64,000 bases of DNA, from the NCBI GenBank assembly GCA_001899855.1, contig MKWR01000011.1, forward strand, positions 62,001 to 126,000, given 5' to 3'. This document shows, piece after piece, positions 47,692-60,217 of the stretch. How positions within the stretch are numbered: position 1 is the first letter of the stretch; every line of letters starts with the position of its first letter. The position numbers and the translations under genes are program-made. The DNA comes from Lysobacterales bacterium 63-13. GTDB taxonomy: Bacteria > Pseudomonadota > Gammaproteobacteria > Xanthomonadales > Rhodanobacteraceae. The notes under the pieces were generated by a model, which did not search any database, was not told where the DNA came from, and worked only from the letters and a program-made list of their open reading frames with translations.

Positions 47692-48063
47692 ATGAAGAAG
47701 ATGATTTGGATGGCCGTTTTGCTGATGCTGGTTTCGACCAGTGCCATGGCGCAATCGCGTGGCGATTGGGTGCTTGGCAACTGGCGCGGCGGCGGCTACT
47801 GGTTTCCCGGCGTGGTGCAGGGCAACGAGGGTGGCCGCATCACCATTGCCTATGACGATGGCACCAGGGAAACGGTCTCCGCGAGGGATGTCCGGCCCTA
47901 TACGTGGGCATTGGGCACGCGCGTGGAGTGTCGCTGGTCGGGTGGCACGGAGTGGTACGCCGGCCGCATCACCGGCATGAGCAAGGATGGCACGAAGATC
48001 GATGTCCACTATGACGATGGTGACAACGAGCGCTTAGGCACGGGTGGCTGCCGCTCGCGGTAG
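47692..48063 (+). CDS. Secreted small protein with Tudor/agenet-like repeats
   Basis: Signal peptide MKKMIWMAVLLMLVSTSAMAQ; two repeats (GGYWFPGVVQG...ITIAYDDGTRE and GTEWYAGRITGM...IDVHYDDGDNE). Confidence 0.75.
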   Translation: MKKMIWMAVLLMLVSTSAMAQSRGDWVLGNWRGGGYWFPGVVQGNEGGRITIAYDDGTRETVSARDVRPYTWALGTRVECRWSGGTEWYAGRITGMSKDGTKIDVHYDDGDNERLGTGGCRSR

Positions 48064-48121
48064 GCGGCCCTGTGGATGGGGCCGCGCATCCGCGCGCGGC
48101 CCATCCCTTTCACTCTGGGGA

Positions 48122-50089
48122 TCAGGGTGCCTTGGCCGGGCCATCACCCTTGAGATGGGTGTCGAGGAAGGCGAGGATCTTGCCGTAGCCCTCGATCTGG
48201 TTCTTCTTCTTGCCAAAGCCGTGTCCTTCATCGTCGAAGACGACGTATTCGACCGGCACGTTGTTCTTGCGCACCGCGGCGACGATGTCATCGGATTCGG
48301 CAAGGATCACGCGCGGATCGTTCTTGCCCTGCAACACCATCAACGGCTTGGTGATCTTGTCGGCGTGGAACAGCGGCGAGATGGCAACGAGCATGTCGCG
48401 CTGGCTTTCCGGATTGCCGATTTCCTGATAGAGCGCCTCGCGGAAACTTTCCCAGTACGGCGGAATGCTTTCCAGGGTGCGCAGCCAGTTGCTGACGCCG
48501 AACAAGTCGACGCCAACCTTGAACTCGTCGGGCTGGAAAGCCAGCGCGGCCAGCGTCATGTACCCGCCGTAGCTGCCACCCATGATGCCGATGCGCTCGC
48601 CATCGACGTAATCGAGCGATTGCAGGTATTTCTTCGCCTCTACGCAATCCTGCAGCGGCTCGTGGCCGTGCTTCTGGTCATCGGCGGCAAAGAAGGTCTT
48701 GCCGTAACCCGAGCTGCCGCGATTGTTGATGCCGAGCACGACATAACCGTTGTTGGCGAGGAACTGGGCAACCGTGTTGTAGCCGCGCGTGGTCTGTCCG
48801 CCAGGACCGCCATGCACCAGCAGCAATGCCGGCACCTTGTTTGCGGCCGTTGCCTGATGCGGTTTCCAGAGGATGTTCGGAATCTCCATGCCGTCGAAGC
48901 TCTTGAAGCGCACGACGCTGGAATCGACCAGTTCGCCGGCCTCGATCCTCGGACTCAGTGACGTGGTCAGGCGCTTGGCCTCGGCATCACCGAAGGTCAG
49001 CGTGTACAGCTCGCTGGGCTGGCGATCGCCGTTGACATAGAACGCCATGCGGTTTTCCGAACGTGCGATCGAGACGCCACGGATTTCACCGGCGGGAAGT
49101 TCCGGCAAGACCAGCGCCTTGCCGGTGGCGGCTTCGCTGATCGCGACTTGCGTGCTGCCATCGACATTGGTGGCGACGACAAGATATTTGCCGGCCTGCG
49201 AGTAGCGCGCATAGACAATGTCCCAGGCCGCCGATTGCACATCCTCATGCTTGTCGCTGCCGAGCACATAGCGGCGCAGGCGCTGGAATTCGCTGCCTTC
49301 ATCGCTGGTGTAGAGCAGGCTGGCCGAATCGGGCGAAAAGGTCTCGGCCGAATAACGCGCATTGCCCGTGTGCGGGGTCAGGTCGATCGTCTTGTTGTTC
49401 CGGCGATCGTGGAGGAACAGGTTGTTGTCGACCGTCGTGCGCGACTTCGACAGTGCCAGCCAGCGCTCGTCGGGCGAGATCGCGGCAATGTCGTAACCTC
49501 CCTTGTTCTCGAAGAGGCGCTCGCGCTTGTAGGATTCTGCATCGTAGCGGTAGAGGTCGAAGAACTTCTCGTCACGCTCGTTGGTGACGACATAAAACGC
49601 CGTGCCGTCCGTGCTGAAATCGATGAAGGTGGCCTTCAGCTTTTCGCCCGGGGTCAAATCCCTTTCGCTGCCATCGGCTTCGATCACATACAGGTGGTCA
49701 AGCTCGTTGCCGCCCTGGTCGCGCGAGACCAGCTTGCGCTCGTCGGCCGGAAACCAGGCTTCCGAATAGGTGTTGTCGGTGGTCGACGCGGTCACCGGCA
49801 CCCATTCGCCGCCGCTGGCCGGCATCGTGTAGGCGTTCCAGATGCCGGATTTGTTCGAGGAGAACAGGATCCGGCTTTCATCCGGCGAGAACGACGCGCC
49901 GGCGACGCCGGTGGTGTCGATGAAATCCTCGATCGGGTGCGCCTTGACGGCTGGCACGGCTGCAGCCGGCGTCGCCGCAGCGGAGGTTTCTGCCGGCGGC
50001 GCGGGTGGCACCGGCTTCGGCGCGCATGCGGCCAGGGCCAGCAAGGGCAGGAGGATCAGGCTTCGGTAGTGCGCAGACGGGCGTTGCAT
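48122..50089 (-). CDS. S9-family prolyl oligopeptidase-like lipoprotein
   Basis: Lipobox LLALAAC; WD-like propeller; LLVHGGPGGQTTRGYN, GIMGGSYGGYMTLAALAF, DDEGHGFGKKKNQIEGY. Confidence 0.92.
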   Translation of the reverse strand: MQRPSAHYRSLILLPLLALAACAPKPVPPAPPAETSAAATPAAAVPAVKAHPIEDFIDTTGVAGASFSPDESRILFSSNKSGIWNAYTMPASGGEWVPVTASTTDNTYSEAWFPADERKLVSRDQGGNELDHLYVIEADGSERDLTPGEKLKATFIDFSTDGTAFYVVTNERDEKFFDLYRYDAESYKRERLFENKGGYDIAAISPDERWLALSKSRTTVDNNLFLHDRRNNKTIDLTPHTGNARYSAETFSPDSASLLYTSDEGSEFQRLRRYVLGSDKHEDVQSAAWDIVYARYSQAGKYLVVATNVDGSTQVAISEAATGKALVLPELPAGEIRGVSIARSENRMAFYVNGDRQPSELYTLTFGDAEAKRLTTSLSPRIEAGELVDSSVVRFKSFDGMEIPNILWKPHQATAANKVPALLLVHGGPGGQTTRGYNTVAQFLANNGYVVLGINNRGSSGYGKTFFAADDQKHGHEPLQDCVEAKKYLQSLDYVDGERIGIMGGSYGGYMTLAALAFQPDEFKVGVDLFGVSNWLRTLESIPPYWESFREALYQEIGNPESQRDMLVAISPLFHADKITKPLMVLQGKNDPRVILAESDDIVAAVRKNNVPVEYVVFDDEGHGFGKKKNQIEGYGKILAFLDTHLKGDGPAKAP

Positions 50090-50515
50090 CGATGGCTCCC
50101 CATTCCGGTTCAGGATCCCGGACGCTAGCACAGGGGCGTTGCCGTGCAAGGCATGGAGGTCATGTCCGCTGCGCCGGGTGGCTGCATGGACAGCTACAGC
50201 CGCATACGCCGAGCGGGGCCCGCATGGAAACCTGCGCCTGGCTGAATGGCCGATTCGACGTGAATGGCCGGTTCGTGTAAAATCGCGCGCCGATCCGGGC
50301 CTTGCCCGGATGCCCAGGCGGACTCCGGTCTGCATTGAAACTGAAGCAATCGGGCAGTTTCCACGACATCCACGCGACAGCAGCGCTATTCCGCGCGCCA
50401 ATGCTGCCGGGTTCGGTGTCGCGTTTTTCGTGGTCGGAAGGCACGGTCGAAGGCGATCGGGGTTCTGTTCGGCCAATCATCTTCCAGTTATCAGTCCAGT
50501 TATCAGAGAAAAATC

Positions 50516-52645
<2,130 letters not shown>

Positions 52646-52693
52646 TCGTCCAGCGACTCGGCGGCGAACCCGCCCAGTCCGCCAGCTTCAAGG

Positions 52694-52732
52694 CAACGCC
52701 CGCGTGCGAACCACGCGGGCGTTGTCGTTTTT
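52694..52732 (+). terminator. Rho-independent terminator after EF-G
   Basis: caacgcccgcgtg cgaac cacgcgggcgttg tcgttttt: 13-bp perfect stem and T run. Confidence 0.92.
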
Positions 52733-52917
52733 GCGCCCGGCACTGCAACCAGCGCGTGCCCGTGGCTGCACGACTTGCAGGCTGTTGAAGTTCCACTCGG
52801 TCGGCACGATCCGGCGGCGAAACGTGCCTCAAGATGCTCATTAAGCGCATGTAAACTGCGCTTTTTCGGCCCGTTTCGCCTTGTCTCGCACTCGCCCGAG
52901 CGAATTCAAACAGCCAG

Positions 52918-54702
52918 CTAGGGCGCGCTGGCGGCTGCGTCCTGCTCGGCGGCGGCCTTGCGGTCGGCGATGAAGCGCTGGATCTGCGCATCGAGAACCG
53001 GCAGCGGCACCGAGCCCTGGGCGAGCACGGCATCGTTGAAGGCGCGAATGTCAAAGCGCGTGCCAAGTTCCCTCTCGGCCTCCTTGCGCAGGGCGACGAT
53101 GCGGATCTCGCCGAGCTTGTAGCTCAGCGCCTGTCCGGGCCAGGAGATGTAGCGATCGACTTCCGTGGTGACCTCGTGCTCGCTGAGCGCGGTGTGATCG
53201 CGCAGGTAGGCCAGCGCCTTGTCGCGGCTCCAGCCCTTGTGGTGCACGCCGGTGTCGATGACCAGGCGGCAGGCACGCCACATCTCGTAGGTGAGGCGGC
53301 CGAAATTCTCGTAGGGCGTGGTGTAGATGCCCATTTCCACGCCCAGCTTCTCCGCATACAGACCCCAGCCTTCGCCATACGCCGAGATGTAGCCGTTGCG
53401 GCGAAACGGCGGCAAAACGGTTTGCTCTTCGGCCAGCGACAACTGGAATGAATGCCCGGGCGCGGATTCGTGCAAGGTCAGCGCCGGCAGGTTGTACAGC
53501 GGTCGCGAGGGCAGGTCATGGGTATTCAGCCAATAGGTCGAGGCACCACCGCGCCCGGCCGTCCAGAACGGGGCAATGTCGGCCGGCACCGGTTCGATGC
53601 CGAAGCGCCCGCGCGGCAGCAGGTTGAAGAAGCGCGACAACTTCGCATCGACGCGCTTGGCAATCCAGGCGGCACGCATGAGCAATTCTTCCGGCGTCTT
53701 CGCATAGAACTGCGGGTCGTTGCGCAGGAAGGCGAGGAATTCGGCGAAGCTTCCGCTGAAACCGGCTTCCTGCATGCTTGTCAGCATTTCCGCCTGGATG
53801 CGTGCGACCTCGTCAAGACCGATCTTGTGGATGTCCTCGGCGCTCAGATCCAGTGTCGTGTATTCGCGGATCTGCTGGCGATACCAGGCCTTGCCGTTCG
53901 GCATCGATTCCGCCGCCAGGGATTTGCGCGCCCTGGTGAGGTATTCGGTGCGGAAGAAATCGAGCAGCTTCGCGTATGCCGGGATCACCGCCGTGCGGAT
54001 TGCGGCAAGCCCTGCGCCGCGCAACTGCTCCTGGCGCTCCGGCGGCATGCTCGCCGGCAGTTCCTTGAGCGGCTTGAAGAACTCGCTGTCCGCCGCTTCC
54101 GCCAATTCGGCAACCATGGCAATCGAGGCATCGCGCCCGGGCAACACCGCCCGCGGCACGCTGAAGCCGCGCTTGAGTCCGGCGCGCATGTTGACGATCT
54201 GCTCATCGAAATAGCGCGGGACATCGTTCAATCGCGCAATGTAGTCCTCGGCGTCCTCGACCGTGCGCAACGGCCTGCGCGTCATGAAGCCGAGATCCGA
54301 CCAGAACGAGGAGTCCGAATTGAACGGCATCTCGTAGCCGCCAAAACGGATGTCGGCGACGAAGTTGCCGATCTGCGGCCGGTAGACGGCAAAGTTGATC
54401 TGTTCGGCCGCCGAAAGTTCGTCAACCGGCAACGCATCCAGTTGCTTGAGCACATTGCTCCAGACCTGCAGCCGCTGCTTCTGCGTCTCGGCATCGACGT
54501 GCGGCAGGTGATTGACGCGGGCGGCATCCTCCCTGTCGTCGTCGGTGCCGGGAAACTGCTGCTGGCGCCAGCTCCATTCCTCCTCGTAAATGGCCTTGAA
54601 CTGCTGGTCGGCCGATGAGCCCGAAGCGGTTTCGGCACGCGTCGGCACGGGCACGGCCAGGAAAACACCCAGACAGCAAGCGCCCAGCATCGGCAATTTC
54701 AT
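52918..54702 (-). CDS. DUF885 family secreted protein
   Basis: Signal peptide; LTLHESAPGHSFQLSLAEEQ, GYISAYGEGWGLYAEKLGVEMG, SYKLGEIRIVALRKEAE, FNDAVLAQGSVPLPVLD. Confidence 0.9.
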   Translation of the reverse strand: MKLPMLGACCLGVFLAVPVPTRAETASGSSADQQFKAIYEEEWSWRQQQFPGTDDDREDAARVNHLPHVDAETQKQRLQVWSNVLKQLDALPVDELSAAEQINFAVYRPQIGNFVADIRFGGYEMPFNSDSSFWSDLGFMTRRPLRTVEDAEDYIARLNDVPRYFDEQIVNMRAGLKRGFSVPRAVLPGRDASIAMVAELAEAADSEFFKPLKELPASMPPERQEQLRGAGLAAIRTAVIPAYAKLLDFFRTEYLTRARKSLAAESMPNGKAWYRQQIREYTTLDLSAEDIHKIGLDEVARIQAEMLTSMQEAGFSGSFAEFLAFLRNDPQFYAKTPEELLMRAAWIAKRVDAKLSRFFNLLPRGRFGIEPVPADIAPFWTAGRGGASTYWLNTHDLPSRPLYNLPALTLHESAPGHSFQLSLAEEQTVLPPFRRNGYISAYGEGWGLYAEKLGVEMGIYTTPYENFGRLTYEMWRACRLVIDTGVHHKGWSRDKALAYLRDHTALSEHEVTTEVDRYISWPGQALSYKLGEIRIVALRKEAERELGTRFDIRAFNDAVLAQGSVPLPVLDAQIQRFIADRKAAAEQDAAASAP

Positions 54703-54946
54703 CACGCAGCTCCGCATCAGCATCAAGCTGCATGATCGCATCCCTTTGCCTGTCGTCAAATCCGCGCGGGCCTCGGCAATTGTGCCGGTGCCGCCATTGC
54801 GCAATTCCCGGCACGGGCGACAATGCCGGCTTGACCCGCCCTGTCCAGCCATCGATGCCTGATCCATTCCCAAGCCAGCGCCGCAGCGCCGGTTTTCCCC
54901 GCCGCCGATTCGACCGTGCCGCGCGCAGGCAGCGTTGCGCGTACGT

Positions 54947-55540
54947 ATGAAGCGGTCATCCGCCACAAGCCAGGCAGCAGTCACCCGCCTCGCCCGCGCC
55001 GTGTCGATCCTTGGCCATCCCATGCTGGTCATGCCGCTGGCGGCATGGTTGGCGACGAGGAACCGACACGCCGACGCCGCCACAGCGTCGCCCGTGCTGG
55101 CTGCCATCGCCGCGCTTGGCCTGCTGGTGCTTGCCTACAGCGCAAGCCGGGTGCGCGGCGGTCATTGGCAGCATGTCGATGCCAGCGCGCCGGGCGAGCG
55201 ACGCGGACTGAATGTCTTCCTGCTGGGATTGTTTGTCCTCGCCGCGGCATTGGCGGCCTGGCTTTCCGGCCATTCGCCGATCACCATCGCCTTGCTGCTG
55301 GCCGCCGCCGTCATCCTGCTTGCCCTGCTCACGGCGGCATGGTGCAAACTGTCCCTGCACGTTGCCTTTGCCTGCTTCGCGATCTTCGTGCCCGGCAACC
55401 TGGCCGTCGCTGCCGGAATGGCGATCCTGGCCATTGCCGTTGCCTGGTCGCGGCGGGTACTGGGCCGCCACGATCGTCGCGATATTCTCGTCGGCGCGCT
55501 GGCGGGGATTGTCGCCGGCATCCTTTTCCAGACCCTTTGA
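54947..55540 (+). CDS. Multi-pass membrane protein, PAP2-like
   Basis: 198 aa, ~6 hydrophobic segments; KLSLHVAFACFA; otherwise uncharacterised. Confidence 0.65.
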   Translation: MKRSSATSQAAVTRLARAVSILGHPMLVMPLAAWLATRNRHADAATASPVLAAIAALGLLVLAYSASRVRGGHWQHVDASAPGERRGLNVFLLGLFVLAAALAAWLSGHSPITIALLLAAAVILLALLTAAWCKLSLHVAFACFAIFVPGNLAVAAGMAILAIAVAWSRRVLGRHDRRDILVGALAGIVAGILFQTL

Positions 55541-55565
55541 ATCCCGCAGGAGCGGAGCACAGCGC

Positions 55566-56285
55566 ATGAATGACGATTTCATCGAAGTCCAGGAGCATGC
55601 ACTTTCCGTGCAGGACTGCCGGGCGATGATCCAGCAGTTCGAGACTTCCGGGCAGGCGGTGCGCGGGCGCACCGGCGGTGGTGTCAACACCGAGCTCAAG
55701 GACAGCTGGGATATCTGCATCAGCGACTACGCCGAATGGTCGATCGCATCCAACCTGCTGAACACGGCGATAATGACGGCGCTGCTGCGCTACGTGCGCA
55801 AGTATCCGCATGTCGTGCTGGCGCCGCTGTCCTTGCAGATGCCCGATCCGCACAGCGGCAAGATGCGCGCACTCGATGCGCAGGCAATCAAGGACATGCC
55901 CGACGCGCGCCTGCAAAGCCTGCTGGTCAAGGTGCTCAGGCCCGGCACCATCAACATCCAGAAATACATTGCGGATCAGGGCGGTTATCCGTACTGGCAT
56001 TGCGAGCTGTATCCGAAGGCCGGAGACGGCAATGGCGAAACCCTGCATCGCGTGTTGCTGTGGACGGCGTACCTCAACGACGGCTTCGCCGACGGCGAAA
56101 CCGAGTTCCTTTACCAGCAACGCAAGATCGTGCCGCAGACTGGCGCCATGCTGATCGCGCCGGCGGGATTCACGCACACCCATCGTGGCAATCGGCCGCG
56201 CGGTGGCGACAAGTACATCGCCACCTCGTGGGTCCTGTTCCAGCGCGCCGAGACGCTGTTCGCCGCGGTTCCGGGAAAGTCCTGA
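55566..56285 (+). CDS. 2OG-Fe(II) oxygenase family protein
   Basis: YPYWHCELYPKAGDGNGETLHRVLLWTAYLNDGFADGETEFLYQQRKIVPQTGAMLIAPAGFTHTHRGNRPRGGDKYIATSW (HxE/H..R). Confidence 0.85.
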   Translation: MNDDFIEVQEHALSVQDCRAMIQQFETSGQAVRGRTGGGVNTELKDSWDICISDYAEWSIASNLLNTAIMTALLRYVRKYPHVVLAPLSLQMPDPHSGKMRALDAQAIKDMPDARLQSLLVKVLRPGTINIQKYIADQGGYPYWHCELYPKAGDGNGETLHRVLLWTAYLNDGFADGETEFLYQQRKIVPQTGAMLIAPAGFTHTHRGNRPRGGDKYIATSWVLFQRAETLFAAVPGKS

Positions 56286-56290
56286 CGCGC

Positions 56291-57841
56291 TCAGCCTGAC
56301 TGGCGGCGGCTTGCGTCGAGCTCCTCGCGCACGCTGCGCAGCAAGCCGCGCACCGACACCGGCTTGTCGAGGAAACGCATGCGTTCGATCGGCGGCAGGC
56401 CATCGCGATCGATCAATTCACCATTGCGCACCAGCAGGATCAGGGGCCCGCGATAGCCATGATCGAGCAGGGCGGCGATGGTGCGCACGCTGCTCATCAG
56501 GCGCAGGTCGGCATCCATGACCACGATGTCCGGCATGCCCAGAGTCTCGATCTTGTGCAGCGCGTGCGAGCCGCTGTCGGCGGTGGCAACCGTGTAGCCA
56601 TTCAGTTCGAGCGTGTCGCCGAGCATGGTCTGCTTGCCGAGCTTTTCGACCACGACCAGCACGTGCTCACCCTGGCCGGCATCGATGGGCGCATCGTCGT
56701 CCTCGGACTCGGCACCGCGCAGCGGCAGGTAGACCTCGAAGGTCGTGCCCTTGTGCAACTCGCTGAGCACGCGCAGGTAGCCACGATGATTGCTGACGAT
56801 GCGCTTGCAGGAAACCAGACCGAGGCCGGTACCGGTTTCCTTGGTCGTGAAGAACGGGCGGAACAGGTTGCCGCGCACGTGCTCGGGCATGCCGACGCCG
56901 GTATCGGAGACCTGCAATTTCAGGTAGGCACCCGGAGCCTGCAGCTCATCGTCGGCGAAAAAGTCCGCATCGATCGCGGCCGGCTCGGCGGACAGGCGCA
57001 AGCGGCCACCGTCGGGCATGGCCTGCAGCGCGTTCAGGCACAGGTTCAGCAAGCATTGCTGCAACTCGGTGTGATTGCCTTCAATGACCAGATCGTCGGC
57101 CGGCTTGTCGATGGTCATCTCGATGTTTCGCGGCACGCTGCCGCGCAGCAGCAAGAGCAAGGCATCAAACAAGGTGGCGAGCCTGACGCGTTCGGTTTCC
57201 AGCCTGGCACCGCGGGCGAAGGAAAGCATCGATGCCACCATCTCCAGGCCACGCTTGGCGCAATCGCCGACCAGCGCGCCGTGCTTGCGCAACTGCTCGT
57301 CCGCATGCTCCTGCATCGCATCGGCGGCAAGCAGCAGGGGTTGCAGGATGTTGCGCAGGTCGTGGCTGAGGCCGCCGGCGAGCATGGCCAGGCTCTCGAA
57401 GCGCTGTGCCCGCATCAATTCCTTCTCGGATCGCTCGCGCGCCTGTGCGGCGCGTGCCTCCTGGACTGCCCGGGTGACCGCCGATGGCAGGCGCGCAAGG
57501 CGTTCCTTCAACAGATAGTCGATGGCACCGGCACGCAGCGCCATGACGGCGGCGTCTTCGCCCATCGTGCCGGAAACAAAAATGAACGGAACCAGGTGTG
57601 CACGTTCGCGCAGGATCTCCAGCGCGCGGTAGCCGCTGAACATCGGCATGCTCAAATCGGAAATGACGATGTCCGGCTCGAACTGGGCGAGTGCCTCGCG
57701 GAAATCATCCTCCGTATCGACTTGTCGCGCCTCGATGGCAAGGCCGTCCTCACGCAGTCTCTCGAGCAACAGTTCGGCATCGTTGGCGTCGTCTTCGACC
57801 AGAAGCACGCGCAGCGCAGCATCCGTGGCCAGGCTGTTCAT
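56291..57841 (-). CDS. Response regulator-histidine kinase hybrid with degenerate C-terminal receiver
   Basis: N-terminal receiver VLLVEDDANDAELL...IVISDLSMPMFSG; LAGGLSHDLRNILQPLLLAADAM; HATPase; C-terminal receiver-like segment IVVMDADLRLMSS. Confidence 0.88.
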   Translation of the reverse strand: MNSLATDAALRVLLVEDDANDAELLLERLREDGLAIEARQVDTEDDFREALAQFEPDIVISDLSMPMFSGYRALEILRERAHLVPFIFVSGTMGEDAAVMALRAGAIDYLLKERLARLPSAVTRAVQEARAAQARERSEKELMRAQRFESLAMLAGGLSHDLRNILQPLLLAADAMQEHADEQLRKHGALVGDCAKRGLEMVASMLSFARGARLETERVRLATLFDALLLLLRGSVPRNIEMTIDKPADDLVIEGNHTELQQCLLNLCLNALQAMPDGGRLRLSAEPAAIDADFFADDELQAPGAYLKLQVSDTGVGMPEHVRGNLFRPFFTTKETGTGLGLVSCKRIVSNHRGYLRVLSELHKGTTFEVYLPLRGAESEDDDAPIDAGQGEHVLVVVEKLGKQTMLGDTLELNGYTVATADSGSHALHKIETLGMPDIVVMDADLRLMSSVRTIAALLDHGYRGPLILLVRNGELIDRDGLPPIERMRFLDKPVSVRGLLRSVREELDASRRQSG

Positions 57842-57846
57842 TGCGC

Positions 57847-58287
57847 TTATTCCTGCGGGAACTCGTTGAGCAGGGCCCAGAACTGGCCCAGCGTCTGCAC
57901 GGCACTGAAGAACTGACTGACATCGACCGGCTTGACCACGTAGGCGTTGACGCCGAGATTCCAGCTGTGCACGAGGTCGCTCTCCTCCCGTGAGGAAGAC
58001 AGGATCACCACCGGCACGCGCTTGAGGTGTTCGTTGGCACGCATGTTCTGCAGCACTTCCAGGCCATCCATGCGCGGCATCTTGATATCGAGCAGGACCA
58101 CGGCAGGGTTGCCCCTGGCGCGTCCGGAGAACGAATTGCGGCAGAACAGGTAGTCGAGCGCCTCGACGCCATCCTCGACATGCACGACCGGATTGACGAG
58201 CTTGGCTTCGCGCAGCGCGTCGAGCGCCATCTCGGCATCCGCCGAGCTGTCTTCGGCAAGCAGGATGGTGCGGATTTCACGATTCAT
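57847..58287 (-). CDS. Single-domain response regulator (Rcp1-like CheY family)
   Basis: TILLAEDSSADAEMALDALREA, VVLLDIKMPRMDGLEVLQNMR, VPVVILSSSREESDL, VNAYVVKPVD. Confidence 0.92.
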   Translation of the reverse strand: MNREIRTILLAEDSSADAEMALDALREAKLVNPVVHVEDGVEALDYLFCRNSFSGRARGNPAVVLLDIKMPRMDGLEVLQNMRANEHLKRVPVVILSSSREESDLVHSWNLGVNAYVVKPVDVSQFFSAVQTLGQFWALLNEFPQE

Positions 58288-60103
58288 TTTTTGCCTCGTC
58301 TGCAACGATGGTACCGACCACGGCCGGCAGTGAGAAGAAGAACGTCGCGCCCTTGTCCGCCTCGGCCTCTGCCCAGGTACGGCCGCCATGGCGGGCGATG
58401 ATGCGGCGCACGTTGGCCAGGCCGATGCCGGTGCCGGGGAACTCGCTGGCCTTGTGCAGGCGCTGGAAAACACCGAACAACTTGCCGGCATAGGCCATGT
58501 TGAAACCGGTGCCGTTGTCGCGCACGTGGAAAATGGATTCACCGTCGGCTTCCGTCCTGCCGATCTCGATGACGGCATGTTCGCGCCGCGAGGTGTACTT
58601 GACTGCATTCGACATGAGGTTCTGCCAGGCGCGACGCAGCATCGAGGCATCGCCCATGACGATCGGCAGCTCCTCGATTCGCCATTCGATGGAGCGTTCC
58701 TCGTGGGCGCTGTGCAACATGGCCACCAGTTCGGCAACCACGGCGTTGAAATTGACCGGCTCGACACGGAACGCGCTGCGCCCGAGCCGCGAGTACTCCA
58801 GCAGATCCTCGATCAGGCTCGACATGCGCCGCGCCGACTCGGCGATCACCTCGAGGTAATGATGGGATTTTTCATCGGCCGAGGCACCCATGTGCATGCC
58901 GAGCTTGTCGGCGAAGCCGGCAATGTGCCGCAGCGGCGCACGCAGGTCGTGGGACACCGAATAACTGAATGACTCGAGTTCGCGATTGACTTCGGAAACC
59001 TGCGCCACCTGTCGTTCCAGATCCTCGTTGAGTTCGCCAATGCGCTGTTCATAGCGCTTGCGTGCAGTGACATCGCTGACCGTGAGCAGTATTCCCGCAT
59101 TGTCTTCGCGCCCGGCGTCCTCGGAGAGCTCCATGCGTCGCGCATTCACCAGGACGATGCGGTCGATGCCATCGATGCAGGTCTGCGCGCATTCGTAATC
59201 CCAGATCTCGCGGCCGCGCGCACCAACATCCAGCAGGCGCTGTTGCAGCTCCGCATCCTGCCAGCAACCGTTGCCCACCTCTTGCAGCTTGACATCGCCG
59301 TGCTGAACCGTTGCGTTGCCGTAGAACTCGGCAAAGGCCTCGTTGTTCATCAGCAGGCGCAGTTCCGGATCGAGCACGGCGATGGGTTCGCGCAGGCTTT
59401 GCACGATGATGCGCGAGCGTTCGACCGCCAGGCGCGCGCGCGATTCGGCCTTGCGACGCTGGATGGCCTGGCGTTCGGAAATGAACATGACCGAGGCGAG
59501 CAGCAGCAACTGGGCGATCAAGGCGCTGCTCATCGCCCAGCGACTGTTGCGCTCCAGTCGGGACAGCCGCGTGGTGCGCTGCACGTAGAGCTCATTCTCG
59601 AAGGCGACGATCTGCGCCCAGTATCCGCCCGTGTCGAACAATTCGGCAGCCTGGCGGATCCTGTCCGCCGCCGCGTCGAAATTGTTCGCCTGGATGTACC
59701 GCATGGCCTCGTCATACAGCTTCAGGCGACCGCCGATCAGTGCGCCCAGCGCGCCAATGCGGTTTTGCTGATCGATGTTGTCCCGCGTGGCCTCGGACAA
59801 TTCGGCCAGCAGCGGATCGATCTCCTCGCGCACGCTGTCGTAGTCCGGTCGTCCGCTGGCGCGCGGCATCTGGGAAAACTCGCCGAGGATGATGTTTTCG
59901 ATTTCGGCCAGGGTCAGGCGCAGGCGGTTGAATTTCTCCTTGACCTCGGCACTGTGCACGACCCAGCCCGAGGCCTCCATCATGGCTTCGGCATTGCTGC
60001 GGATCACCGCATACGGCAGGGCGACGCAGGCGAGCACGGCGATCGCGAGCAGGACAATCCTGATGCGATACTCGAATTCCGGCGTCCAGGTGGGCCAGCG
60101 CAT
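58277..60103 (-). CDS. Membrane sensor histidine kinase with PAS domain (phytochrome-like kinase core)
   Basis: Two TMs around a periplasmic helical domain; ELESFSYSVSHDLRAPLRHIAGFADKL; RLHKASEFPGTGIGLANVRRIIARHGG; overlaps downstream RR. Confidence 0.92.
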   Translation of the reverse strand: MRWPTWTPEFEYRIRIVLLAIAVLACVALPYAVIRSNAEAMMEASGWVVHSAEVKEKFNRLRLTLAEIENIILGEFSQMPRASGRPDYDSVREEIDPLLAELSEATRDNIDQQNRIGALGALIGGRLKLYDEAMRYIQANNFDAAADRIRQAAELFDTGGYWAQIVAFENELYVQRTTRLSRLERNSRWAMSSALIAQLLLLASVMFISERQAIQRRKAESRARLAVERSRIIVQSLREPIAVLDPELRLLMNNEAFAEFYGNATVQHGDVKLQEVGNGCWQDAELQQRLLDVGARGREIWDYECAQTCIDGIDRIVLVNARRMELSEDAGREDNAGILLTVSDVTARKRYEQRIGELNEDLERQVAQVSEVNRELESFSYSVSHDLRAPLRHIAGFADKLGMHMGASADEKSHHYLEVIAESARRMSSLIEDLLEYSRLGRSAFRVEPVNFNAVVAELVAMLHSAHEERSIEWRIEELPIVMGDASMLRRAWQNLMSNAVKYTSRREHAVIEIGRTEADGESIFHVRDNGTGFNMAYAGKLFGVFQRLHKASEFPGTGIGLANVRRIIARHGGRTWAEAEADKGATFFFSLPAVVGTIVADEAKNES

Positions 60104-60217
60104 CGCTTCTCCGGTTAGGATGGCAGTCGACTGGGCGCTCGCGCGCCGCAACGCCTGGCGGCAGTTCCCAGCCGCTTGCGCACCAAGCATACGTGAACCG
60201 GCAAACAGGGTGCAGCT

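Noticed and set aside
48122-50476. 784-aa extended S9 peptidase ORF
   Set aside because: Lipoprotein signal MQRPSAHYRSLILLPLLALAACAP places the likely start at 50089.
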